From CBDUMN01 sp965368335 (GTDB taxonomy: Bacteria; Pseudomonadota; Alphaproteobacteria; Rhodospirillales; JAPHRK01): a stretch of DNA of 14,030 nt. Below are positions 6,184 through 13,532 of this stretch, piece after piece (position 1 is the stretch's first letter; each line of letters begins with the position of its first letter). The position numbers and the translations under genes are program-made. The DNA lies in NCBI GenBank assembly GCA_965368335.1, contig CBDUMN010000090.1, positions 1 through 14,030 of the forward strand. Direction: 5' to 3'. The notes beneath the pieces were generated by a model. That model did not search any database. It was not told the origin of the DNA and saw only the letters and a program-made list of their open reading frames with translations.

Positions 6184-7156
6184 CCAAGCACCCCGCCTTC
6201 TTAGCCTTCAAGGCAGAGCAAATGGCCTTAGCCGTCGCTACATCGGCGACGGGACCGGCCCGCAACCGGTAGAAAATCCCTTTTTCGCCAAGATCAGCTT
6301 TGACGATATTGAGGCTTAGTTTGCTCAACTCTCCAGGAAACTTCTTCTGCATTCGCGCCCATTCCGCTTTGGCGGAGGCCGTCGAACGCACAGCGGCCAA
6401 TTGCACCTGATAAGATTTTGAAAAATCAGGCGTTGCAGGCTTCGGTTCTGGCTTAGGAGCCGGGACCGGTTTTGGTTCAGCTTTGACAAGAGGCGTCGGT
6501 TTCGGCGTTTCCGGCGGAGTAACTTCGGCAGGTTTGGCGACCTCAGCAGGCTTAGGAGCCTCAACGGCAGCCACTTCCTTTTCCGTCGGCACGGCGGAAA
6601 CCTGCTTTTCCATAGCGGGTTCTACGGGCGCGATTTTCTCCGCAACAACCTTTTCCGTAGGAATAGCCGGAGGCTTTGGCGGCTCATTGCCGGAAGCCAT
6701 TGGCGCCGGTTGCGTTTCAGCTGGTTCGGGCGTCGGAGTAGGCTCGGGTTTGACCTCAGGTTGAGGCTGCGGCTTGGGCATAGGCTTCTCAGCTTCCGGC
6801 AACAAGCGTTCGACCCGCTCTTCCGTCGGTTTTTGACCGAGACGCTCATAAACCAGTTTGTCCTGGTTTGGCACGTCCATACCGCCCGGATTTTCAGGCT
6901 TTACCTTGACAGGAGAAATATCGGCCCGCACCGTCGGCACCTGGCCGTCGTCGCTTCCGGCAAACATGGTCGAATACTGTCCGTCGAACACCCACCAAGC
7001 GGCCGCACCGGCAACCGCCGCAGCGAGGATGCTAATCATCAACAATCGCCTACCGAGACTCGACTTGACGGTCTTCTCGCGTTTGACGTGTTCGAATTCG
7101 AGAGACTCCGTTGGAATCTCAATCGGCGGTGCGCCGTTATCGTTATCTGAGGCCAT
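6164..7156 (-). CDS. SPOR-domain inner-membrane protein
   Basis: 330 residues. A short cytoplasmic N terminus with basic residues (KREKTVKSSLGRR) precedes one transmembrane helix (about 39-57, ISILAAAVAGAAAWWVF). Residues 58-110 are a folded linker also found in alphaproteobacterial relatives; residues 120-245 are a low-complexity periplasmic tether rich in Pro, Glu, Lys and Ala. The C terminus (248-328, YQVQLAAV...FYRLRAGPV...) is a SPOR domain, which binds denuded peptidoglycan glycan strands at the division site. C313 and C323 may form a disulphide. The ATG at 7156 is used, with GGGAG ten bases upstream; the TTG at 7162 is an alternative. It sits between argS, 57 bases away, and nagZ, which it overlaps. 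A role at the septum is inferred from the domain. Confidence 0.9.
   Translation of the reverse strand: MASDNDNGAPPIEIPTESLEFEHVKREKTVKSSLGRRLLMISILAAAVAGAAAWWVFDGQYSTMFAGSDDGQVPTVRADISPVKVKPENPGGMDVPNQDKLVYERLGQKPTEERVERLLPEAEKPMPKPQPQPEVKPEPTPTPEPAETQPAPMASGNEPPKPPAIPTEKVVAEKIAPVEPAMEKQVSAVPTEKEVAAVEAPKPAEVAKPAEVTPPETPKPTPLVKAEPKPVPAPKPEPKPATPDFSKSYQVQLAAVRSTASAKAEWARMQKKFPGELSKLSLNIVKADLGEKGIFYRLRAGPVADVATAKAICSALKAKKAGCLVVLPGK
6421..6797 (-). repeat. Low-complexity Pro/Glu/Lys-rich coding stretch with short degenerate repeats
   Basis: The linker of the SPOR protein contains runs of PKPEP-like units (KPMPKPQPQPEVKPEP, and KAEPKPVPAPKPEPKP) and three related blocks, AIPTEKVVA, AMEKQVSAVPTEKEVA and PAEVAKPAEV. 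The corresponding DNA repeats cctcagc/ggttt-type words. Such stretches form extended, rigid periplasmic spacers and vary in length between strains by slippage. Confidence 0.6.
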
Positions 7157-7213
7157 GCCCAAATTACTCCCAATATCCCAGGAGCAGCCTACAACGGTTT
7201 TATAAATAGGGAA

Positions 7214-8968
7214 TTAACGCATCTCTTCGACCGGTGTTACGCCGAAGACCTCCAAACCCGAGGCAATCACAGTCGCCGTCCCTTTTAAAAGAGCCAGCCG
7301 CGCACGGGTCAGTTCTTCATTGTCGGCAAACAGGAAGCGAAGGTCGGCATTATCCTTGCCCTTATTCCACAGACCATGGAACAGCGAAGCAAGATCGTAG
7401 AGATAATAGGCGATACGATGCGGCTCATGGGCTTCGGCAGCCCCCTCGACCAAACGCGGCCAGGTCGCCATCTGCTTAATCAGGTCGAGCTCGGCCTCAT
7501 CGGAAAGCAACGATAAATCAGCACTCGCCAAAGCCTCTCCCGACTGTTCGAGATCGGGGAACTGTTCGGCGGCATGGCGCATTACCGAATGAGCCCGCGC
7601 ATGAGCGTACTGCACATAAAACACAGGGTTTTCGCGGGATTGTTCTTTGACCTTTGAAAGATCGAAATCGAGCTGCGCATCGTTTTTGCGGGTCAGCATG
7701 ATGAAACGCACCACGTCTTTACCCACCGCATCGATAACTTCGCGCAATGTGACGAAGGTGCCCGAACGCTTGGACATCTTGACCGGTTCGCCATTATCGA
7801 GCAGCGAAACCATCTGGCAGAGTTTGACGTCCAATTCCCCCTGCCCTTCGGTCAACGCCTTGATAGCCGCCTCCATCCGCTTGACGTAGCCGCCGTGGTC
7901 CGCGCCCCAAACGTCGATCATGGTGCCGTAGCCACGTTTGAATTTATTCAGATGGTAGGCCATATCGGTAGCGAAGTAAGTCCAACTCCCATCGGACTTC
8001 TTGATCGGCCGGTCGACATCGTCACCGAATTCACTCGCCTTAAACAACGTCTGAGGGCGTTCCTCCCAATCATCGGGCTTTTTGCCCTTAGGTGGCTCCA
8101 ACACGCCGGTATAGATCAAACCGTTACCTGTCAGAAAATCGAGCACCTTATCGACGCCGCCCGCCTCAACCAACGAACGCTCAGAGAAAAACTCATCATG
8201 CTCAACGCCCAGGGCCGCCAAATCTTCACGGATCAGATCCATCATCGCATCGATGGCATATTGGCGCACCTCTGGCAGCCACTGGCTTTCCTCGACATTT
8301 TGATATTTATCACCCTCAGCATCGGCAAGCGCCTTACCCACGGCGACCAGATAGTCCCCCGGGTAGAGTCCCTCAGGCACATCACCAAGGTCTTCGCCCA
8401 AGGCTTCCCGGTAGCGGTGGTGAAGCGAACGAGCCAGAACATCGACCTGCGCGCCCGCATCGTTGATGTAATATTCCTTAGTTACCCGGTATCCGGCCTT
8501 TTCGAGCAAGCGGGCCAGCACATCGCCAACCACCGCACCGCGGCCATGGCCCACATGCATGGGCCCCGTCGGGTTGGCCGAAACATACTCCACATTGACC
8601 TTGGCGCCGCCGCCCAGATGGGAATCGCCATAAGACTCACCGGTTTTTAAAACTTCACCCAACCGGACATGCCAAAAGCTTTTGGAAAGCCGAAGGTTGA
8701 GAAAACCCGGCCCAGCCACCTCGGCGCTCTCCACCTCTTCCATCGCCCCCAAACGCTCAGCCAGCAAATCAGCCAAGTCGCGAGGCTTCATCCCGACGGC
8801 CTTGGACAGCACCATGGCGGCGTTGGTCGCCACGTCTCCATGAGCGGGGTCGCGAGGCGGATCAACCGAAACGCGGGTGGTATCGACCCCTTCGGGGATC
8901 AGCCCTTCCCGTTCCAGATCTTTTAATGATGTAAGTACGGCTTCACGGAGGTAACGGTAAAAATTCAT
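7214..8968 (-). CDS. argS: Arginyl-tRNA synthetase
   Basis: 584 residues, a normal size for the class I enzyme that charges tRNA-Arg in the cytoplasm. An N-terminal additional domain (about 1-110, with DPPRDPAHGDVATNAAM) is followed by the Rossmann catalytic core with ANPTGPMHVGHGRGAVVGD (131-149), the HIGH signature being HVGH (138-141). The core ends in VKMSKRSG (396-403), where KMSKR is the KMSKS-type loop. The C-terminal alpha-helical anticodon domain follows (DALR type; YVQYAHARAHSVMRH at 451-465). The frame is open back to 9100, but the ATG at 8968 forms an ATGA overlap with the dgt stop and gives the standard MNFYRYL start; the upstream extension is dgt coding sequence in another frame. 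Confidence 0.97.
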   Translation of the reverse strand: MNFYRYLREAVLTSLKDLEREGLIPEGVDTTRVSVDPPRDPAHGDVATNAAMVLSKAVGMKPRDLADLLAERLGAMEEVESAEVAGPGFLNLRLSKSFWHVRLGEVLKTGESYGDSHLGGGAKVNVEYVSANPTGPMHVGHGRGAVVGDVLARLLEKAGYRVTKEYYINDAGAQVDVLARSLHHRYREALGEDLGDVPEGLYPGDYLVAVGKALADAEGDKYQNVEESQWLPEVRQYAIDAMMDLIREDLAALGVEHDEFFSERSLVEAGGVDKVLDFLTGNGLIYTGVLEPPKGKKPDDWEERPQTLFKASEFGDDVDRPIKKSDGSWTYFATDMAYHLNKFKRGYGTMIDVWGADHGGYVKRMEAAIKALTEGQGELDVKLCQMVSLLDNGEPVKMSKRSGTFVTLREVIDAVGKDVVRFIMLTRKNDAQLDFDLSKVKEQSRENPVFYVQYAHARAHSVMRHAAEQFPDLEQSGEALASADLSLLSDEAELDLIKQMATWPRLVEGAAEAHEPHRIAYYLYDLASLFHGLWNKGKDNADLRFLFADNEELTRARLALLKGTATVIASGLEVFGVTPVEEMR

Positions 8969-10128
8969 GATGCTCTTGCCTGCACGTCGAACAGCTTTTG
9001 ATGTTCGTCCAGCGCGAAACGGTCCGTAATTCCGGCAATGTAGTCGCACACCAGCCGCGCAGTCTCTTCCGAGTTGGGAGGACCGGCCCGGTCCCGCCAT
9101 TCAGTCGGCAGGCAATTGGGCTCCTTGACCAACAATGCAAACAAGTCTTGAACGACCCGACGGGCCTTGCTGGTCATGCGGTTCAGTTTGTAGTGCCGAT
9201 ACATGTTCTCGAATAGGAACTGCTTCAGCGCCCGGTCGTGTTCCCGCATATTTTCCGAGAACGCGGCCACCGGACTCCCGAGCCGCCGAATGTCGTCGGC
9301 AGACTTGGGCGCGGCATCCTTAATCCTTTTTTGCGTTTCTTCCAAGAGATCATTGACCATCAGGCCGATCATTCTGCGCACCGCCTCATGAATCAGCACC
9401 GATTCCGGGGCCTCACTAAAATCTTTTTTCACCTCGGCAAAGACCGGACCGGCTAAAGGCACATCGGCCAAATCCTTGATACGGAAGAGCCCGGCACGCA
9501 GACCGTCGTCGATATCGTGGTTGTTGTAGGCCACGTCGTCGGCCAAGGCGGCGACCTGAGCTTCAGCCGACGCATAGGTGTCGAGCCAGAGGTCGTTTTC
9601 GGCATTGTATTCGGTGATGAACGGATGAGCCTTGGCAACCGGGCCGTTATGCTTAACGATCCCTTCGAGAATTTCCCAGGTCAGGTTCAACCCATCGAAC
9701 TGGTAATAACGACGCTCGAGCTTGGTCACCACTTTCAGAGACTGAGCATTGTGGTCGAAACCGCCATAAGGCTCCATGGCGACGTCGAGCGCATCTTCGC
9801 CAGCATGACCAAACGGGGTGTGCCCTAAATCGTGCGCCAGGGCCAGTGCTTCGGCCATGTCTTCGTTCAGCTGTAAAAACCGGCAGACCGAGCGGGCGAT
9901 CTGCGAAACTTCCAGGCTATGGGTCAGACGGGTACGGAAAAAGTCACCCTCATGGTTAACAAAAACCTGGGTTTTATACTGCAAGCGCCGAAAAGCAGCC
10001 GAATGAATGATGCGGTCCCTATCACGCTGAAAGCAGGTGCGCGTGGCGCTTTCCGGTTCCGAGACCAATCGTCCTCGGGTCTCTTCCGGGCGACAGGCAT
10101 AGCTTGTGAGAGTAGCGGGATGTTCCAT
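8965..10128 (-). CDS. dgt: Deoxyguanosinetriphosphate triphosphohydrolase-like protein (HD domain)
   Basis: 387 residues. The dGTPase family hydrolyses dNTPs to the nucleoside and triphosphate and so trims the DNA precursor pool. The HD-domain metal ligands are visible as H70 (RTRLTHSLEV), H99-D100 (AHDLGHTPFGHAGE) and D198 (LADDVAYNNHDIDDG). FQRDRDRIIHSAAFRRLQYKTQVF (33-56) is the family's N-terminal signature. It belongs to the dGTPase-like group common in alphaproteobacteria, where substrate preference within dNTPs is often not tested. The ATG at 10128 is chosen, with GGAAGG 13 bases upstream; a TTG at 10149 is the other option. It is the first gene of the long minus-strand operon and is divergent from the Fe-S carrier gene. 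Confidence 0.95.
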   Translation of the reverse strand: MEHPATLTSYACRPEETRGRLVSEPESATRTCFQRDRDRIIHSAAFRRLQYKTQVFVNHEGDFFRTRLTHSLEVSQIARSVCRFLQLNEDMAEALALAHDLGHTPFGHAGEDALDVAMEPYGGFDHNAQSLKVVTKLERRYYQFDGLNLTWEILEGIVKHNGPVAKAHPFITEYNAENDLWLDTYASAEAQVAALADDVAYNNHDIDDGLRAGLFRIKDLADVPLAGPVFAEVKKDFSEAPESVLIHEAVRRMIGLMVNDLLEETQKRIKDAAPKSADDIRRLGSPVAAFSENMREHDRALKQFLFENMYRHYKLNRMTSKARRVVQDLFALLVKEPNCLPTEWRDRAGPPNSEETARLVCDYIAGITDRFALDEHQKLFDVQARAS

Positions 10129-10255
10129 GGTTACGAGCTTACCTTCCAAAAGAACCGGAGAGCAACTGATTGACTTATTTCATGATCGGCTTACATAAAA
10201 CGCAGAAACCGTTAAAATGGTTTCAACGAAACAGCAGACAAATATGGAAAAGATT
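10129..10255. promoter_or_regulatory. Divergent intergenic region with candidate erpA promoter and leader palindrome
   Basis: The region separates dgt (-) from the Fe-S carrier gene (+) and must hold the start signals for both. On the plus strand TTGACT (10170-10175) and ACATAA (10193-10198, spacing 17) or CATAAA (10194-10199, spacing 18) form a plausible sigma-70 promoter. Near its expected start point GAAACC (10205-10210) and GGTTTC (10219-10224) form an inverted repeat whose stem can extend by two pairs including one G-T. I could not find a convincing minus-strand promoter for the operon. Confidence 0.4.
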
Positions 10256-10633
10256 ATGAGCGAAGCCAGCGCCGCAACCGAAACCGCCACCGCCGTAGAA
10301 GGCGCGAAAGTCGTCTCTTTAAGCACCAGCGCCGCCGAACGGGTCAAGCAACTGGTCGAGATGGAAGGTAACCCGGACCTAAAACTCCGCATTTCCATCG
10401 TTGGCGGCGGCTGTTCGGGCTTTTCCTACAAATTCGACCTGGACGACGAAGTCGGCGAAGACGATCTTCAATTCACCTATCACGGCGTCACCATCGTCTG
10501 CGACGAAACCTCTCTCGATTTCGTCGCCGGAGCCGAACTCGACTATGTGGAAGACCTCATGGGCGCTAGCTTCCGCATGACCAACCCCAACGCCACAAGC
10601 TCCTGCGGCTGCGGGTCGTCATTTAGCGTTTAG
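10256..10633 (+). CDS. erpA: A-type iron-sulfur carrier protein (ErpA/IscA family)
   Basis: 125 residues. A-type carriers accept Fe-S clusters from the scaffold and deliver them to apoproteins. The three cluster cysteines are C53 (GGGCSGFSY), C117 and C119 (SSCGCGSSF). LSTSAAERVKQL near the N terminus and GASFRMTNPNA before the last cysteines are typical of the ErpA branch. The N terminus (first 20 residues) is alanine- and threonine-rich and not part of the fold. The frame is open from an ATG at 10217 and another at 10244, but the ATG at 10256 has GGA with an eight-base spacing and gives the usual length. It is divergent from dgt, a neighbour arrangement seen in many alphaproteobacteria. ErpA versus IscA naming is by similarity only. 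Confidence 0.93.
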   Translation: MSEASAATETATAVEGAKVVSLSTSAAERVKQLVEMEGNPDLKLRISIVGGGCSGFSYKFDLDDEVGEDDLQFTYHGVTIVCDETSLDFVAGAELDYVEDLMGASFRMTNPNATSSCGCGSSFSV

Positions 10634-10638
10634 GGGGG

Positions 10639-11364
10639 CTAACGGTCGTTAAGCTTGGCCGTCCAAGGCATAAAGCAATTTCCCTCTCCAACAAGCTGGA
10701 GATGGCCGGAGCCCGTACCGTCATTGCGTAGATTGCCTTTGAAAAACGCCCCAACATATTGACCGGAGGCGTACCCGTTCAAGGCGCCTGTTGCATCGAT
10801 CTTGCCATATAGCAAGGACAGCCCCCCATCACCGCCACCGGTGATATACATCGACCATTTACCGTTGTTAATTTTGATGGGACTGATTGACTGAACATTC
10901 TGACAAATGAGCTCGTCGGGGATACCAAACTTAAGCGCCCATTTACCATTGAAGTACTTTACATCCTTCGGCCTTACAAGATTCGGCATATCCCCTATGC
11001 TGGCAGGATTCGCCACCCAAGATTTAGCCAGCAAATGAGCTTTTGAGATATCCTCTTGCGGCATGTTTTCCGCTAGAGAATCCCGGGCCTTAACGGCCTC
11101 ATCATCCCCTCCCAAAGATGCAGCAAGATTATACATGGCATGAGCCTTGATAAAATCCTGGAGAGCACCTTTGCCTTCTTCATAAAACCGCCCAAGCCTC
11201 ATAAAAGACTTGGCGTCTCCTTTTTGGGCCGCCATAAGCCATTCATCGCGCGCTTCCTGGAAATTCCCGGCCTGAAATGCAGTGTTTCCCTTTAGATAAT
11301 CACCCCATGCCGTCGCACTGACGAATGGCAAGAAAAAAACAATAGCAATAAAACCCCGCTTCAT
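10639..11364 (-). CDS. Exported Sel1-repeat protein with unrecognised beta-rich C-terminal domain
   Basis: 241 residues. A signal peptide is clear (MKRGFIAIVFFLPFVSATA, cleavage probably after residue 19). Residues 21-115 contain Sel1/TPR-like helical repeats (FQEARDEWLMAAQKGDAKSFMRLGRFYEEG and DFIKAHAMYNLAASLG), which usually act as protein-binding platforms. Residues 138-238 are a separate domain beginning FNGKWALKFG and ending NCFMPWTAKL, with alternating glycine-rich strands and cysteines C154 and C230 that could form a disulphide. This resembles small secreted beta-sandwich domains of unknown function in alphaproteobacteria. The ATG at 11364 has an excellent ribosome site, GGGAGGGG. The two genes on this strand here look richer in A+T than the operon genes. 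Convergent with erpA, with a five-base gap. Role unknown. Confidence 0.8.
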   Translation of the reverse strand: MKRGFIAIVFFLPFVSATAWGDYLKGNTAFQAGNFQEARDEWLMAAQKGDAKSFMRLGRFYEEGKGALQDFIKAHAMYNLAASLGGDDEAVKARDSLAENMPQEDISKAHLLAKSWVANPASIGDMPNLVRPKDVKYFNGKWALKFGIPDELICQNVQSISPIKINNGKWSMYITGGGDGGLSLLYGKIDATGALNGYASGQYVGAFFKGNLRNDGTGSGHLQLVGEGNCFMPWTAKLNDR

Positions 11365-11436
11365 ATCCCCTCCCGACATGAATACTACCGCAAAGAACAC
11401 CATCCGTACGAATGGCGGCAATTATGGCAAATCAAC

Positions 11437-12105
11437 TTACCATCGGTCGCATTGCCTGGTTAAGTATTTGTAGCTTGCCTCGGTATCAATACGGGCATTT
11501 TCTTCATCAGCCTGGGCGTTTAGCTCCCTAAACAACGGGCTAAGGGCATCATCGAAATACTTTGAAAGCTTCCGTTGCGCTTCGGCCTCGGAACGCGCAG
11601 AAAAGGGTTTATAACGGTAAACGGCGCTGCGCACCTCTTCATCAATACGCCATCCTACACGCCGCAAAACCCGCCTATTAATTTCCACATGTTCCTGCTC
11701 GTGGCTCATCACGGCCCTGAAGGGGCAACTGTTTCGTCGGTATTTATTGGCGATATAAATAACGATCCGATCTAAGCCGACCTTGAGCGCCACAGAGTTG
11801 AGGCGCACGCAGTAATACCGCCCTTTGCGCGAAGGTTTCAGCGTAAATCGAGCACTGGACCGACTGGTAAAGGTTCCCTCGGTCAGTCCATTCACCTGCC
11901 AAGCGCTGCTTAAATTCTGCCCTGACATACGCTTCAACTCGGCCTGGTTACGCCTGAAGTCATACACGACACGCCCCATATCCCGGGTGACATTGACCTT
12001 AATGTGACGCGTATCCTGGGACGCACAGGACGCCGCCCATCCCGTAGCAGGGATAGCAAAAAGCATCACCAATACGATAAGACCGGTAACTTTCACCGGA
12101 AGCAT
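11437..12105 (-). CDS. Exported HExxH metalloprotease, DUF922-like
   Basis: 222 residues with a signal peptide (about 1-24, ending TGWAAS). The segment SCPFRAVMSHEQEHVEINRRVLRR (126-149) holds the zinc motif H135-E136-x-x-H139 in the setting typical of DUF922, a family of predicted secreted zinc-dependent proteases. A cysteine precedes the motif (C127) and C27, C99 and C219 are further candidates for disulphides. The C-terminal part (170-215) is helical and charged. A third metal ligand is not obvious by eye. The ATG at 12105 lies only two bases after GAGGAAG, so a GTG three codons later with better spacing is an alternative start. The next gene downstream, 72 bases away, also encodes an exported protein, so the two may be cotranscribed. 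Substrate unknown. Confidence 0.72.
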   Translation of the reverse strand: MLPVKVTGLIVLVMLFAIPATGWAASCASQDTRHIKVNVTRDMGRVVYDFRRNQAELKRMSGQNLSSAWQVNGLTEGTFTSRSSARFTLKPSRKGRYYCVRLNSVALKVGLDRIVIYIANKYRRNSCPFRAVMSHEQEHVEINRRVLRRVGWRIDEEVRSAVYRYKPFSARSEAEAQRKLSKYFDDALSPLFRELNAQADEENARIDTEASYKYLTRQCDRW

Positions 12106-12194
12106 CTTCCTCTTAAACCAACCTCATGCTAGCACATTAACAGGTAGAAGCCTTCCTGCCCGTGACAAGAATCACTTCGAATTGGAGATAACCG

Positions 12195-12965
12195 GTGAAA
12201 ATCACCACCTGGAACGTCAACTCCCTGAAAGCCCGCCTCGAACACATGCTAACTTGGCTTGATGAATTTCAGCCAGACGTGGTCTTGGTGCAGGAAACCA
12301 AGATGACTGACGAGGCCTTCCCTCGGCTTGAGATCGAAGATCGGGGCTATAACGTGGCGGTTAAGGGACAAAAGACCTACAACGGCGTGGCGATCTTCTC
12401 CAAATTTCCCCTTGAAGTTCTGGAAACAGAGTTGCCGGGCGACCCCGACGACGAACAGGCTCGCTATATCGAAGCCTTTACCAATGGTGTTCGTGTCGCT
12501 TCGATCTATCTCCCCAACGGCAACCCGGTCGATAGCGAAAAATACGACTACAAGCTGGCCTGGATGGAGCGGCTCTACCGGCACACCCAAAGCCTTCTAG
12601 AAACCGGCGATATTTTTGTCCTCGGCGGCGATTACAACATCGCCCCAACCGATGATGATGTTTTCGACCCGGAAGGCTGGAAAAACGACGCCCTTTGTCG
12701 CCCCGCTTCGCGCGCCGCTTGGCGCAAAATCGTTCACCTCGGGTTGACCAACGCCTTTAAGGCGCTTTGCTCCGAAAAAGGGCGCTACTCCTGGTGGGAT
12801 TATCGCGGCGGAGCATGGAACAGGGACCAAGGGGTCCTAATCGACCACCTACTGCTCTCACCGCAAGCTTCCGACCGATTGGAAAACGCCGGGATCGACC
12901 GAACGCCGCGCGGCTGGGAAAAGCCCTCCGACCACACGCCCGTTTGGTGCGAATTAAAGGTCTGA
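12195..12965 (+). CDS. xth: Exodeoxyribonuclease III family AP endonuclease
   Basis: 256 residues, the family's normal length. It nicks DNA at abasic sites and removes 3'-blocking groups in base excision repair. Catalytic residues are visible: N7 (TWNVNS), E34 (VQETKM), Y105 (SIYLPNGN), D146 and N148 (GGDYNIAP), D217 (VLIDHLLLS) and the D246-H247 pair (SDHTPV). The start is GTG at 12195, eight bases after GGAG; no ATG lies nearby. It is divergent from the metalloprotease gene and converges on the DUF2889 gene with a six-base gap and no visible terminator. Whether it is the XthA or the ExoA-type paralogue cannot be settled here. Confidence 0.95.
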   Translation: MKITTWNVNSLKARLEHMLTWLDEFQPDVVLVQETKMTDEAFPRLEIEDRGYNVAVKGQKTYNGVAIFSKFPLEVLETELPGDPDDEQARYIEAFTNGVRVASIYLPNGNPVDSEKYDYKLAWMERLYRHTQSLLETGDIFVLGGDYNIAPTDDDVFDPEGWKNDALCRPASRAAWRKIVHLGLTNAFKALCSEKGRYSWWDYRGGAWNRDQGVLIDHLLLSPQASDRLENAGIDRTPRGWEKPSDHTPVWCELKV

Positions 12966-12971
12966 ACCGGA

Positions 12972-13526
12972 TCACTCTTCCGTATAAAATTCGGGCCAGC
13001 GAACCTTGGCGACCTCGCCATTGCTGGCCAACGTATGACAGCCGTCCAGTTGAAAGGGCCGTTGCGGCACGGCAGGCGGGTTGGCCTCCTCGCGCTGCCG
13101 CATGGCCGGATAGAGGGTCTGGACAACCGCCGTCGCCAAGGGGCCGAGGATTTCGACCACATGGGTACATCCGTTGCGCCCACCCAGCAATTCTTTAACC
13201 TTGCGGGTCCAGCCGGGACCAACAGTCAGTCCCTCAAGCGCCTTAAAGGCCGGTTCAATGGTTTCACAGATATCGTAAGGCGCAGAATCTATAGCAGTGA
13301 CAACCTCGACCACCTCCCGATCCAGATTGACCGTTACTCTGATCCACATATCATGGATAGGCGTCCCGGCGGGGACGAGGCCCCGGCCGAAATTGACGAA
13401 ATCGTCGCCCTTGATATCGGTGATGTGCCCCTCGATGTCCCAAAGGCCATCATCCCGCTCGTATCCTTGAAAGGAAATCTCACGGGTATGCCGGGGCTTA
13501 CGTGACTTGGGTTCAGGAAGCGGCAA
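12972..13526 (-). CDS. DUF2889 family protein
   Basis: 184 residues matching the DUF2889 pattern: GYERDDGLWDIEGHITDIK (21-39), GTPIHDMWIRVTV (54-66), GGRNGCTHV (115-123) and DGCHTLASNGEVA (161-173). The conserved H58, C120, H122, C163 and H164 look like possible metal ligands, but no function is established for the family. The start is inferred to be TTG at 13526, because AGGAG lies nine bases upstream, partly inside the end of ilvD, and no nearby in-frame ATG fits. The gap to the ilvD stop is six bases, so the two genes are probably cotranscribed; whether they share a function is unclear. Confidence 0.85.
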   Translation of the reverse strand: MPLPEPKSRKPRHTREISFQGYERDDGLWDIEGHITDIKGDDFVNFGRGLVPAGTPIHDMWIRVTVNLDREVVEVVTAIDSAPYDICETIEPAFKALEGLTVGPGWTRKVKELLGGRNGCTHVVEILGPLATAVVQTLYPAMRQREEANPPAVPQRPFQLDGCHTLASNGEVAKVRWPEFYTEE

Positions 13527-13532
13527 ACCGGC

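Noticed and set aside
6710..7150. 146-codon Arg/Leu-rich frame opposite the SPOR gene
   Set aside because: It arises from the antisense of a Pro/Glu/Lys-rich low-complexity region and has no supporting motif.
7895..8650. 251-codon open frame on the plus strand
   Set aside because: It lies fully antisense to argS, whose motifs are intact, and the predicted protein resembles nothing; it is a shadow frame.
8969..9100. N-terminal extension of ArgS by 44 residues
   Set aside because: It runs inside dgt in another frame, and the ATGA overlap at 8965-8968 gives the standard ArgS start.
12106..12194. Promoters for the divergent metalloprotease and xth genes
   Set aside because: A promoter pair must exist here, but TTGTCA on the minus strand has no -10 box at a good distance and no clear plus-strand pair is visible, so none is called.
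12757..13222. Several overlapping open frames across the xth/DUF2889 junction
   Set aside because: They are out-of-frame readings of two well-supported genes, with Arg/Pro/Ala-rich sequence typical of shadows.
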